This document shows, piece after piece, positions 25,028 to 32,691 of a DNA stretch of 64,000 bases. Position numbers and translations under genes: made by a program. Within the stretch, counting starts at the first letter, position 1, and each line of letters opens with the position of its first letter. Below the pieces are notes generated by a model. That model searched no databases. It was not told where the DNA came from and saw only the letters and a program-made list of their open reading frames with translations. Origin of the DNA: Streptomyces sp. NBC_01283 (GTDB lineage: Bacteria; Actinomycetota; Actinomycetes; Streptomycetales; Streptomycetaceae); contig NZ_CP108430.1 of NCBI RefSeq assembly GCF_041435335.1, positions 6,423,001 to 6,487,000 on the forward strand. The letters are read 5' to 3'.

Positions 25028-25033
25028 TAGAAT
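25028..25033 (+). promoter_or_regulatory. -10 element (TAGAAT) of the Rsm22 gene, leaderless
   Basis: TAGAAT ends 6 nt before GTG 25040. No other start signal is present. Confidence 0.5.
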
Positions 25034-25039
25034 CACGGG

Positions 25040-26047
25040 GTGAACGCCCCGATTTCCCCGGCATCCCCCGCCGAGACCCTGCGCACCGCCCTCGCCGGGC
25101 TCCTCGACGGGCTTCCGCCCAGGCAGGCCGCGCAAGCCGTCGACCGGCTGATCGCCAGCTACCGGGGCCTCACCCCGACCGACGCCCCGATCCTGCGTGA
25201 CCGCGCGGACGTCGCCGCGTACGCCGCCTACCGCATGCCCGCGACCTTCGAGGCGGTGTGTTCCGCGCTCGGCGCCCTCGCGGACGCGGCGCCCGAGGCA
25301 TGGGCGCCCGGCAGCCACGTGGACGTCGGCGGCGGGACCGGCGCGGCGACCTGGGCGGTGAGCGCGACCTGGGAGGGCGAGCGGCCCGTCACGGTCCTCG
25401 ACTGGGCCGAGCCCGCCCTCGCCCTGGGGCGTGAACTGGCCGCCGCGAACCCGTGGTTGAAGGCCGTGCGGTGGCAGCGCTCTCGTATCGGATCGGCGCT
25501 CACCATCGAGAGCACCGATCTCGTCACGGTGTCGTACGTCCTCAAGGAGCTGACCGAGTCCGACCGCCGGTCCCTCGTGGACGCGGCGGCGGCAGCGGCG
25601 CGGCAGGCCGTCGTCATCATCGAGCCGGGCACCCCCGACGGCTACACGCGGATCATCGAGGCCAGGGACCGGCTCATCGAGGCCGGTTTCCGCATCGCCG
25701 CCCCCTGCCCGCACAGCTCCGCATGCCCGATCGTGCCCGGAGATGACTGGTGCCACTTCTCCGCCCGCGTCAGCCGCTCCTCCCTGCACCGGCAGGTCAA
25801 GGGCGGGTCCCTGGCGTACGAGGACGAGAAGTTCAGCTATGTGGCGGCGGTCCGCTTCGACGCGGATCCGGCGCCGGAGCGAGTGGTGCGCAAGCCGCAG
25901 ATCCGCAAGGGCCAGGTCCTGCTCGACCTGTGCGCGGTGGACGAGACCCTGCACCGCGAGACGGTGACCAAGCGCCACGGGCCGCTGTACCGCGCGGCCC
26001 GTGACGCGGAGTGGGGCGACGCCTGGCCGCCCCACCAGGAGAGCTAG
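25040..26047 (+). CDS. Rsm22-like small ribosomal subunit protein/methyltransferase
   Basis: 335 residues. A SAM-methyltransferase core with 'HVDVGGGTGAATWAV' (about 92-106) and 'TVLDWAEPALALGRELA', then 'LVTVSYVLKEL'. Four cysteines in 'APCPHSSACPIVPGDDWCHFSAR' and 'LLDLCAVDE' match the Fe-S cluster positions of the mitochondrial homologue METTL17/Rsm22, which acts in small-subunit assembly. Whether the bacterial protein methylates is not established. GTG 25040 is preceded by a -10 element only, indicating a leaderless mRNA. Confidence 0.88.
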   Translation: MNAPISPASPAETLRTALAGLLDGLPPRQAAQAVDRLIASYRGLTPTDAPILRDRADVAAYAAYRMPATFEAVCSALGALADAAPEAWAPGSHVDVGGGTGAATWAVSATWEGERPVTVLDWAEPALALGRELAAANPWLKAVRWQRSRIGSALTIESTDLVTVSYVLKELTESDRRSLVDAAAAAARQAVVIIEPGTPDGYTRIIEARDRLIEAGFRIAAPCPHSSACPIVPGDDWCHFSARVSRSSLHRQVKGGSLAYEDEKFSYVAAVRFDADPAPERVVRKPQIRKGQVLLDLCAVDETLHRETVTKRHGPLYRAARDAEWGDAWPPHQES

Positions 26048-26057
26048 CGGGAGCCGG

Positions 26058-26888
26058 TCAGGGCCGGCCGCGCAGCTCCTGCGTGCAGCACTTCACGCTG
26101 CCGCCGCCCTTGAGCAGCTCGCTCAGGTCCATGACGACGGGTTCGTAGCCGCGCTCCCGCAGCGGCCCGAAGAGGCCGACCGCGGCCTGCGGGAGCAGCA
26201 CGTGCAGGCCGTCCGAGACCGCGTTGAGCCCGAGCGCCACCGCGTCCGGCTCCTCGGCGATCAGCGCGTCGGGGAAGAGGCGCCGCAGGACCGCCTGGCT
26301 GCCCGGCGAGAACGCCGGCGGGTAGTACATGACGTCGTCCGTCGCGTCGTCGAGCACGGCGAGTGCCGTGTCCAGGTGGTAGTAGCGGGGGTCGACGAGA
26401 TCGAGCCCGAGCACCGGGCGGCCGAAGAACTCCTGCGCCTCCCCGTGCGACAGGGGGCTGGCCCGGAAGCCGCGCCCGGCCAGGACGTACGAGGACGTGA
26501 CGGCGAAGTCGCCCTCGCCCTCGTTGATGTGGGTGGGTTCGTGGAGGTCCGTGAAGCCGTGCTCCCTGAACCACTCCAGGTGGGCGACGGCCTCGGGGGC
26601 GCGCTCAGGATGGGCGAACCGCGCGCCCAGCACCCGGCCTTCGATGACGGTCGCGCCGTTCGCGGCGAAGACCATGTCCGGCAGGCCGGGACGCGGGGTG
26701 AGCTCCTCGACGGTGTGGCCGAGCGAGCGGTAGCGGTCGCGCAGGTCCTCCCACTGGGCGATGGCCAGCGGGACGTCGACCGGTTTCGAGGGATCCATCC
26801 AGGGGTTGATGGAGTACGTGACCTTGAAGTGTGCGGGTGAGCACATCAGATAGCGCCGGGGTGTGGCGCGACGAGGAAATCGGGTCAA
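26058..26888 (-). CDS. ddaH: Dimethylarginine dimethylaminohydrolase (DDAH), TTG start
   Basis: 276 residues in the guanidino-group-modifying pentein fold; hydrolyses methylated arginine to citrulline. Motifs: 'PDMVFAANGATVI' (substrate Asp), 'EGEGDF' (Glu/Asp), catalytic His in 'YYHLDTALAVLDD' and the nucleophilic Cys in 'GGSVKCCTQELRG' at the C-terminus. No ATG suits: the family N-terminus 'TPRRYLMCSPAHFKVTYSINPWMD' needs an earlier start, and TTG 26888 has GAGGAG 6 nt upstream. ATG at 'MCSPAH' would lose about 20 conserved residues. Divergent from a TetR gene. Confidence 0.9.
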   Translation of the reverse strand: MTRFPRRATPRRYLMCSPAHFKVTYSINPWMDPSKPVDVPLAIAQWEDLRDRYRSLGHTVEELTPRPGLPDMVFAANGATVIEGRVLGARFAHPERAPEAVAHLEWFREHGFTDLHEPTHINEGEGDFAVTSSYVLAGRGFRASPLSHGEAQEFFGRPVLGLDLVDPRYYHLDTALAVLDDATDDVMYYPPAFSPGSQAVLRRLFPDALIAEEPDAVALGLNAVSDGLHVLLPQAAVGLFGPLRERGYEPVVMDLSELLKGGGSVKCCTQELRGRP

Positions 26889-26915
26889 CGAGGGCTCCTC
26901 ACGTACCGCGGGGGT

Positions 26916-26957
26916 CAGCTGCTGCCCGTAGTGGGGCAGTTGCTGCCCATGGTGCGG
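26916..26957. repeat. Two 21-bp direct repeats in the ddaH/tetR divergent region
   Basis: CAGCTGCTGCCCGTAGTGGGG (21 nt, first copy from 26916) is followed directly by a copy with five changes (from 26937). Within the first, CTGCCC (26922-26927) and GGGCAG (26934-26939) form a dyad. It lies in the ddaH leader/promoter and may be an operator. Confidence 0.5.
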
Positions 26958-27019
26958 TCTGCGGAGCCCGCGCGCTGTGATCTGAACGGGTGGTTCATCG
27001 AGTGGCCCACCCGCGTTTA

Positions 27020-27036
27020 CGAGACGGTACGTCTCG
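27020..27036 (+). promoter_or_regulatory. TetR operator (CGAGACG-gta-CGTCTCG)
   Basis: A perfect 7+3+7 dyad, 26 bp before the TetR start and across the expected -35 of its promoter. It points to autorepression, perhaps also control of divergent ddaH. The left arm TACGAGACGG is identical to the left arm of the operator at 53923. Confidence 0.7.
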
Positions 27037-27049
27037 GCTCGCTCGCTGC

Positions 27050-27055
27050 TACATT
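27050..27055 (+). promoter_or_regulatory. -10 element (TACATT) of the TetR gene, leaderless
   Basis: TACATT ends 7 nt before ATG 27063, so transcription should start at or next to the A of the start codon. Confidence 0.55.
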
Positions 27056-27062
27056 CGAAGGC

Positions 27063-27695
27063 ATGGCCACGAAATCCGCCCCAGACTCCAAGCGCCGCAG
27101 TGAACGCTCTCGCCGCGCGATCTATGACGCCGCCCTCGACCTGGTCTCCGAGGTCGGCTACGGCAAGCTCACGATCGAGGCGATCGCCGCCCGTGCGGGC
27201 GTGGGCAAGCAGACGATCTACCGCTGGTGGCCGTCCAAGGGAGCCGTCCTGCTCGACGCCTTCGTGGACCTCGGCGAACAGGCCCACCAGGAGGCGGGCG
27301 ACAGCACGGGCCGCGAGCTGACCCCGACCGAGATCCCGGACTCCGGAGACCTGGAGGCGGACCTCAAGCTCGTCATGCGGGCCACCATCGACGAGTTCAA
27401 GAACCCCAAGTACGACGCACCCTGGCGGGCACTCGCCGCCGAGGGCATGCTCAACACGGAGCTCGGCGCCGAGTACGTGCAGAAGCTTCTGGAGCCCGGA
27501 CTCCAGATGTACGTGCGGCGCATCGAGATCGCCCAGGAGGCCGGCCAGGTCGCGCCCGAGGTGGACCCCCGCATCGCCCTGGAGCTGTGGACGGGCCCGC
27601 TCGCCCAGCGCTGGATGCAGCGCACCGGCCCGCTCACGCACGAGTACGCCGACAAGCTCGTCGAATACGCCCTCTACGGAATCGCGCCGCGCTGA
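27063..27695 (+). CDS. TetR/AcrR family transcriptional regulator
   Basis: 210 residues. The helix-turn-helix 'YGKLTIEAIAARAGVGKQTIYRWWPSKGAVLLDAF' (about 38-72) belongs to the TetR subgroup with the 'GVGKQTIYRWWPSK' recognition helix, and the C-terminal domain is of the TetR_C_16/C_11 type. Ligand unknown. A 17-bp palindrome lies over the promoter. Its stop (27693-27695) touches the stop of the convergent GDPD gene with no intergenic base. Confidence 0.9.
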   Translation: MATKSAPDSKRRSERSRRAIYDAALDLVSEVGYGKLTIEAIAARAGVGKQTIYRWWPSKGAVLLDAFVDLGEQAHQEAGDSTGRELTPTEIPDSGDLEADLKLVMRATIDEFKNPKYDAPWRALAAEGMLNTELGAEYVQKLLEPGLQMYVRRIEIAQEAGQVAPEVDPRIALELWTGPLAQRWMQRTGPLTHEYADKLVEYALYGIAPR

Positions 27696-28547
27696 TCACC
27701 CACCCTTCGAGGGCGTCCGCGCCAGCAGCCCCGGCGCATCCGTGATCACGCCGTTGCAGCCGAGCCGCAGAGCCCGGTCGCGCTGGCGCGGTGTGGTCAC
27801 CGTGTGCGCCCACACCCGGGGGACCCCGGAGTGGACCGCGCGCAGGAGATCCAGGTCCCGCGCCTTGTGATCCACGTCCAGGACGTCCACGAACCCCGCC
27901 CACAGCGCGGGCCGGTCCGTGCGCATCTGCGCCTTGGAACGCCACAGCTGCGCGAGCAGGCCCATGCCGTGGGCGCGCGCGGCGACACGGGGCTCGTTCG
28001 AGTTCACGAACACCGAGCGCGTCAGGCCGCGGGCGCGGATCAGCGAGCCGAGCGTCCGCAGGCTGCGCGGATCCTTCGCCTCCAGCATCAGCACGATCCG
28101 CCCGCCGAAGCGGTCGAGGATCTCGGCGACCGTCGGCGGACGCTCGGCGCGCCAGCTCCCGGGCAGGCCGGCCCGCGGGCGAAGCCGCACCTTCCGCCAC
28201 TGGCTCAGGGTGAGCGAACGCACCGGCCCCTTGGACGTCGTCGTACGGTCCAGGGTCTCGTCGTGCATGGCCACGAGGGTGCCGTCGCGCAGTATCCGGG
28301 TGTCGACGTCGATGACCTGGGCCGTGCCGCGTTGGTAGGCCGCCACCAGGCCGGACATGCTGTTCTCCGGCACCTCCAGGGCGCCGCCGCGGTGTGCGGT
28401 GTAGGTGACGCGGGGGAGGGCCTCCACCGTCAGGGGGCCGCCGCCGCCCCATTCGAGCGGGGTGAGCGGTCCGGCGGGCGCCGCGAGAGCCAGTGTGGCG
28501 AGGCTCATGAATCCCGACAGTCCCGTGAGCACAGTCCTGGTGACCAT
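27696..28547 (-). CDS. Glycerophosphodiester phosphodiesterase, secreted
   Basis: 283 residues. A signal peptide (about 1-25, VTRTVLTGLSGFMSLATLALA) exports a GDPD TIM barrel that hydrolyses glycerophosphodiesters to glycerol-3-phosphate and alcohol. Catalytic signatures: 'AHRGGALEVPENSM' (His, Arg, Glu-Asn), 'VIDVDTRILRDGTLVAMHDETLDRTT' (metal Asp and catalytic His) and 'LMLEAKD'. The last segment 'GVITDAPG' completes the barrel. ATG 28547 is preceded by TACCGT at 7 nt, so I prefer it over GTG 28556. Confidence 0.9.
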   Translation of the reverse strand: MVTRTVLTGLSGFMSLATLALAAPAGPLTPLEWGGGGPLTVEALPRVTYTAHRGGALEVPENSMSGLVAAYQRGTAQVIDVDTRILRDGTLVAMHDETLDRTTTSKGPVRSLTLSQWRKVRLRPRAGLPGSWRAERPPTVAEILDRFGGRIVLMLEAKDPRSLRTLGSLIRARGLTRSVFVNSNEPRVAARAHGMGLLAQLWRSKAQMRTDRPALWAGFVDVLDVDHKARDLDLLRAVHSGVPRVWAHTVTTPRQRDRALRLGCNGVITDAPGLLARTPSKGG

Positions 28548-28554
28548 GGCGAAC

Positions 28555-28560
28555 ACGGTA
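28555..28560 (-). promoter_or_regulatory. -10 element (TACCGT) of the GDPD gene, leaderless
   Basis: On the minus strand TACCGT ends 7 nt before ATG 28547. Confidence 0.4.
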
Positions 28561-28717
28561 GGGGGCTAAATCCCCAGTTAGTACGGAATGACGCGCGGTG
28601 TCACCCTGCGCCTTGCATCACCCCAGCTACCCCGGATGTGGGCTCTGGCCCCCCGAGGAGCAGGATGGTGCGACCATGGGAGATGCTTCTCGGCACACAT
28701 GCGAGGTGAGGGGATTG

Positions 28718-29461
28718 ATGGGCGCGGAGTTCGGCCGCCGGTCCGGCGGGCAGAGCAGGATTTCCCAGTGGCTTCGCCGACGTCCCCGACCGGACGACAC
28801 GGCAGGTGACGAAGCGGGCCGCGAGGCCCTGCTGGTCGCCGCGGCGGCAGCGGGTCTGCCGCTCTCACCGGCCGCGCACCCCTCCGCGTACCGATGTTCC
28901 TGTGACCGCATCGGCTGTCCCACCCCCGCCAGGCACCCCATCTCCTTCGCCTGGCAGACGCAGTCCACCACCGACCGCGGGCAGATCGAGCGCTGGGCCA
29001 GGCATCAGCCGCAGGCCAACTTCATCACCGCGACCGGCATGGTCCACGACGTCCTCGACGTGCCGCTGGCCGCCGGGCGCGAGGCCCTCGCCAGGCTGCT
29101 CGCCGACGGCATCGACGTGGGCCCCGTCGCCGAGTCCGAGGGCACCATGGACGAGGGGCGGATGCTCTTCTTCACGCTCACCCGCGGCACCCCCGAGGAC
29201 GAGGACGAGTGGTGGCCCTGCGAGCTGGACTGCCACCCCGAGACCACGAACGAACACCCGGGTTTCCGCTGGCACTGCCGCGGTTCGTACGTCCTCGTGC
29301 CGCCCGCGCGGCTGCCCGGTGACCTGGCGGTCCACTGGATCCGCGGTCCCGAGCACGCGCTCCCGGACCCGCTGACGCTCCTGGAGACGCTCACCGACGA
29401 ATGCGCCCGCGTCGCGGGCGAGCCCCAGCACGAAGTCGCCGCCTGGCCGTTGAGGGGCTGA
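28718..29461 (+). CDS. Stand-alone bifunctional primase/polymerase (prim-pol) domain protein
   Basis: 247 residues. After a basic N-terminal tail (GRRSGGQSRISQWLRRRPRP) comes a domain of the actinobacterial prim-pol (AEP-like) family: 'REALLVAAAAAGLPLSPAAHP', a Cys-rich 'CSCDRIGCPTPARHPISFAW', 'IERWARHQPQANFITATG', and 'GSYVLVPPARL' towards the end. Several classical catalytic acidic residues are hard to assign, so activity is uncertain. No helicase or integrase partner is adjacent. I choose ATG 28718 because GAGGTGAGGGG ends 4 nt upstream; ATG 28676 would add 14 residues. Confidence 0.75.
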   Translation: MGAEFGRRSGGQSRISQWLRRRPRPDDTAGDEAGREALLVAAAAAGLPLSPAAHPSAYRCSCDRIGCPTPARHPISFAWQTQSTTDRGQIERWARHQPQANFITATGMVHDVLDVPLAAGREALARLLADGIDVGPVAESEGTMDEGRMLFFTLTRGTPEDEDEWWPCELDCHPETTNEHPGFRWHCRGSYVLVPPARLPGDLAVHWIRGPEHALPDPLTLLETLTDECARVAGEPQHEVAAWPLRG

Positions 29462-29495
29462 CACCCGCGCGCGGGGTCGCCTCCAGAACCGGCGG

Positions 29496-30503
29496 CTAGT
29501 CGCCCTGCGCGCCCGTCAGGCCCTGGATGCGGCTCAGGAACGTCACCTTGCCCGAGCCGGCCGGGTCGACGACGAGCTGGTTGGAGACGCGCTCAAGCGT
29601 CATCGACTGCTTGACCTCACCCTTCAGGAGCGGCTTCACGTCGGGCGCGACGGGGATGTTCACGCCCTTCGCCGCGGTCCGCTTCTCGTAGTGGTGCGTC
29701 GAGAAGAAGACCATCGCCCCGCCGTCCTGGGTCCGCAGGCCCACCGGCGCGAACGTCCCGTCGTTCCGCGGCTCGTCGATGTACTGGACGGCTATGCCGC
29801 GGCGCTTGGTGTTCTTGTCGCGGAACGCCTTCCACGTCGACGTGTGGTCGCCCGGCGCGAACGTGTCGCCGCCCGACTTCAGATACGTCGTGTACTCCTC
29901 GCCGAGATCCTTCGGCGCCACCGCGAGACCCGGGGAGTTCACCTCGACCGGCTCCGCCCAGCCGTCCTTGTCCTTCTTCAGGTCGGGCACCTTTCCGGGC
30001 GCCACCAGATTCAGATAGGACGCCTCCCACAGCTGGTCCTTGCTGCCCTTCGTGAAGACCAGCAGCCAGCGCATGTCAGCGCGGCGGTTGGCACGCGTGT
30101 CGGCGACGAACCACCGGGGCCAGCCGGCCTTCTTGGGGATCGAGAACTTCGCGTCCGTCAGTTCGAGCGGCACCTGGCCGGGATTGCCGTCCGGGTGCTG
30201 GGCGCCGTTCGACTTCAGGCCCGCCTGGTTGATGGCGCTCAGCGGACCGGTGACCCGGGCGGCGTCCAGCGCCGGGTCGTACGCCTTGTCCGCCTTGTTG
30301 TACGCGGTGAGGAAGTCCCGCAGTGCGCGGTCGGCCTCAGCCCTCGTCGCCGCCGGGACGACTTCCCGCTCCCCGTGCACCGTCACGCACCCGCTCGCCG
30401 TCACCGTCAGTACGGTCACCGTCGACGCCACCATCGCGTACCGGACCGGACGTCGCGACCGGCCCTCCCGCATCGGAGTGCGCTGCCTTGGAAGCCTGCT
30501 CAT
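29496..30503 (-). CDS. Lipoprotein in the efe operon
   Basis: 335 residues with an N-terminal Arg-rich stretch, a hydrophobic segment and a lipobox (TASGC, Cys about 39). The mature part ('ADRALRDFLTAYNKADKAYDPALDAARVTGPL', 'RWFVADTRANRR', 'STWKAFRDKNTKRRGIAVQYIDEP') resembles conserved streptomycete lipoproteins of unknown function. It is the last gene of the efe operon and its first 167 nt overlap the 3' end of efeU. Codon use in the overlap fits the lipoprotein frame best. A role in iron delivery at the membrane surface is inference from context only. Confidence 0.72.
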   Translation of the reverse strand: MSRLPRQRTPMREGRSRRPVRYAMVASTVTVLTVTASGCVTVHGEREVVPAATRAEADRALRDFLTAYNKADKAYDPALDAARVTGPLSAINQAGLKSNGAQHPDGNPGQVPLELTDAKFSIPKKAGWPRWFVADTRANRRADMRWLLVFTKGSKDQLWEASYLNLVAPGKVPDLKKDKDGWAEPVEVNSPGLAVAPKDLGEEYTTYLKSGGDTFAPGDHTSTWKAFRDKNTKRRGIAVQYIDEPRNDGTFAPVGLRTQDGGAMVFFSTHHYEKRTAAKGVNIPVAPDVKPLLKGEVKQSMTLERVSNQLVVDPAGSGKVTFLSRIQGLTGAQGD

Positions 30504-31335
30504 GCGTTGCGTTCACCTTCCCCTTCCCGGGCCCGAACCCTACCGGGGCGAAGAAGAACGCGAGCGTCGGGATCAGGTACAGCAGCCACACCGTGACCTG
30601 GACGACCGTCGGGTCGGGCTGGAAGTTGAGGACGCCCTTCAGGAGGGTGCCGTACCAGCTGTCCGGCGGGATCGTCGTGCTGATGTCGAACGCCTTGTTC
30701 TGCAGGCCGCCGAGGAACTCCGCCTCCTGCAGGTCATGGACGCCGTACGCGAGGACCCCCGCCGCCACGACCACCAGCATGGCGCCGGTCCAGGTGAAGA
30801 ACTTCGCCAGGTTGATGCGGACCGTGCCCTTGTAGAAGAGCCAGCCCAGCGCGATCGCGGTGACCAGGCCCAGGAGCACGCCGATCAGCGGACCGTGCGT
30901 ACCGTCGTTGGACGCGCGCACCGACGCCCACACGAACAGCGCGGTCTCCAGGCCCTCCCGGCCCACGGCCAGGAACGCGGTGGCGACCAGCGCGCCCGTG
31001 CCCATCTGCAGCGCCGCGTCCAGTTTGCCGTGCAGCTCCGCCTTGAGATGACGGGCCGTACGCCGCATCCAGAAGACCATCCACGTCACCAGCGCCACAG
31101 CGACGATCGACAGCGAACCGCCCAGCGCCTCCTGCGCCTTGAACGTCAGCTCCTGCGAACCGAACGTCAGCGCGCAGCCGAAGCCGAACGCGATCCCGCA
31201 CGCGACGCCGATGCCCAGCCAGATGGGCTTGAGGGCGTCGCGGCGCTCCGTCTTCACCAGATAGGCGATGAGGATGCAGACGACCAGGCTGGCCTCAAGA
31301 CCCTCGCGCAGGCCGATCAGGTAGTTGCCGAACAT
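30337..31335 (-). CDS. efeU: Ferrous iron permease EfeU (FTR1 family)
   Basis: 332 residues with seven transmembrane segments. The two iron-channel motifs REGLE are present in 'LIGLREGLEASLVV' (about 6-18) and 'AVGREGLETALFVW' (about 120-133). EfeU imports iron oxidised or delivered by EfeO/EfeB. The membrane core ends near residue 270; the last 55 residues are hydrophilic, use atypical codons and are encoded on top of the lipoprotein signal peptide region, so they look like an extension after loss of the normal stop. Third gene of efeOBU. Confidence 0.93.
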   Translation of the reverse strand: MFGNYLIGLREGLEASLVVCILIAYLVKTERRDALKPIWLGIGVACGIAFGFGCALTFGSQELTFKAQEALGGSLSIVAVALVTWMVFWMRRTARHLKAELHGKLDAALQMGTGALVATAFLAVGREGLETALFVWASVRASNDGTHGPLIGVLLGLVTAIALGWLFYKGTVRINLAKFFTWTGAMLVVVAAGVLAYGVHDLQEAEFLGGLQNKAFDISTTIPPDSWYGTLLKGVLNFQPDPTVVQVTVWLLYLIPTLAFFFAPVGFGPGKGKVNATHEQASKAAHSDAGGPVATSGPVRDGGVDGDRTDGDGERVRDGARGAGSRPGGDEG

Positions 31336-31350
31336 GTCTGTCAGATCCCC

Positions 31351-32670
31351 TCAGCCGAACAGTGCCCGGCCCCACCAGTCGTCCTTGTCGCGGACGCCCG
31401 GCGGGATCGCGAAGACCGCGGAGCCCACGTGCTGGATGTACTCGTTGAGCGCGTCGGAACGCGACAGGCTGCGCTGCACCGGGATGAAGCCCGTGCGGAC
31501 GTCCCGCTGGTACGCGAGGAAGAACAGCCCCGCGTCCAGGCGGCCCAGACCGTCGGTGCCGTCCGTGAAGGAGTAGCCGCGGCGCAGGATCGTCGCACCG
31601 TCGTTGCTGTCCGGGTGCGCGAGCCGGACGTGCGAGGTGGGCTTCATCGCCTTCAGGAACGGCTTGTCGTGCTCCTTGGCCTTGCCGACCGGCGCGCCCT
31701 CGCCCTTGTCGCGCCCGAAGATGTCCTCCTGCTCACCGAGCGAGGTCCGGTCCCAGGTCTCGACGTTCATGCGGATGCGGCGCGCGACGAGGTACGAGCC
31801 ACCGGCCATCCAGCCGGGACCGTCCTTCTCGCCGACCCACACGTGCTCGGCGAGCGCGGAGTTGTCGTCGCCCGAGACGTTGCGGGTGCCGTCCTTGAAC
31901 CCGAAGAGGTTGCGCGGCGTCTGCGCGCCCGGCGTCGTCGACGAGGTCTTGCCGAAGCCGAGCTGCGACCAGCGCACCGCGACCTTGCCGAAGCCGATGC
32001 GGGCGAGGTTGCGGATGGCGTGCACGGCGACCTGCGGGTCGTCCGCGCAGGCCTGCACGCAGAGGTCGCCGCCGCCGCGGGACTTGTCGAGGTTGTCGCC
32101 GGGGAACTTGGGGAGGTCGACGAGGGCCTCGGGGCGCCGGTCCGAGAGGTCGAACTTCTCGAAGAGGCCGGGACCGAAGCCGATCGTGAGCGTCAGCCGT
32201 GACGGCTTGAGGCCCAGCGCCTCGCCCGTGTCGTCCGGTGGCGCCTCGGTGAGCCCGCCGTAGGCACCCTCACCGACCTCGTGCCCCGCGGTCATCCGCG
32301 CGGCGGCCTTCGTCCAGTCCTTCAGGAGCTGCACGAACTCCTCGCGGTCGTCCGTCTTCACGTCGAACGCGGCGAAGTGCAGCCGGTCCTGGACGGGCGT
32401 CGCGATGCCCGCCTGGTGCTTGCCGAGGAAGGCGACCGCGCCGCCCGCCGACGCGGCGGGCACGGCCTCGTCCCCGGAGCGGGCCACGGCCACCGCGCCC
32501 CCGGTGACGGCGGCGCCTAGCGCGAGCCCCGCACCGCCCCAGCCGAGCAGCGAACGCCGGGAAGGGGAGGAGGAAGAGGGAGCGGACGCGGAAGCGGCGC
32601 CGGCGTCATTGCCCGTCTCGTCCGGCACGGCCGCGCTGTCGGTGCCGGTGTCGTTCGTGGTGTCGGTCAT
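31351..32670 (-). CDS. efeB: EfeB: Tat-exported DyP-type heme peroxidase
   Basis: 439 residues. A twin-Arg signal ('SPSRRSLLGWGGAGLALGAAV', about 36-56) leads to a dye-decolourising peroxidase domain. The GxxDG motif is 'GFKDGTRN' (distal Asp, about 251-258), the proximal heme His is in 'TSHVRLAHPDSND', and the family ending 'LDAGLFFLAYQRDVRTGFIPVQ' is present. EfeB is proposed to oxidise Fe(II), or to deferrochelate heme, outside the membrane for EfeU. It starts 21 nt after the efeO stop. Confidence 0.95.
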   Translation of the reverse strand: MTDTTNDTGTDSAAVPDETGNDAGAASASAPSSSSPSRRSLLGWGGAGLALGAAVTGGAVAVARSGDEAVPAASAGGAVAFLGKHQAGIATPVQDRLHFAAFDVKTDDREEFVQLLKDWTKAAARMTAGHEVGEGAYGGLTEAPPDDTGEALGLKPSRLTLTIGFGPGLFEKFDLSDRRPEALVDLPKFPGDNLDKSRGGGDLCVQACADDPQVAVHAIRNLARIGFGKVAVRWSQLGFGKTSSTTPGAQTPRNLFGFKDGTRNVSGDDNSALAEHVWVGEKDGPGWMAGGSYLVARRIRMNVETWDRTSLGEQEDIFGRDKGEGAPVGKAKEHDKPFLKAMKPTSHVRLAHPDSNDGATILRRGYSFTDGTDGLGRLDAGLFFLAYQRDVRTGFIPVQRSLSRSDALNEYIQHVGSAVFAIPPGVRDKDDWWGRALFG

Positions 32671-32691
32671 CGTTCCGGTGCCCCCTAACCG

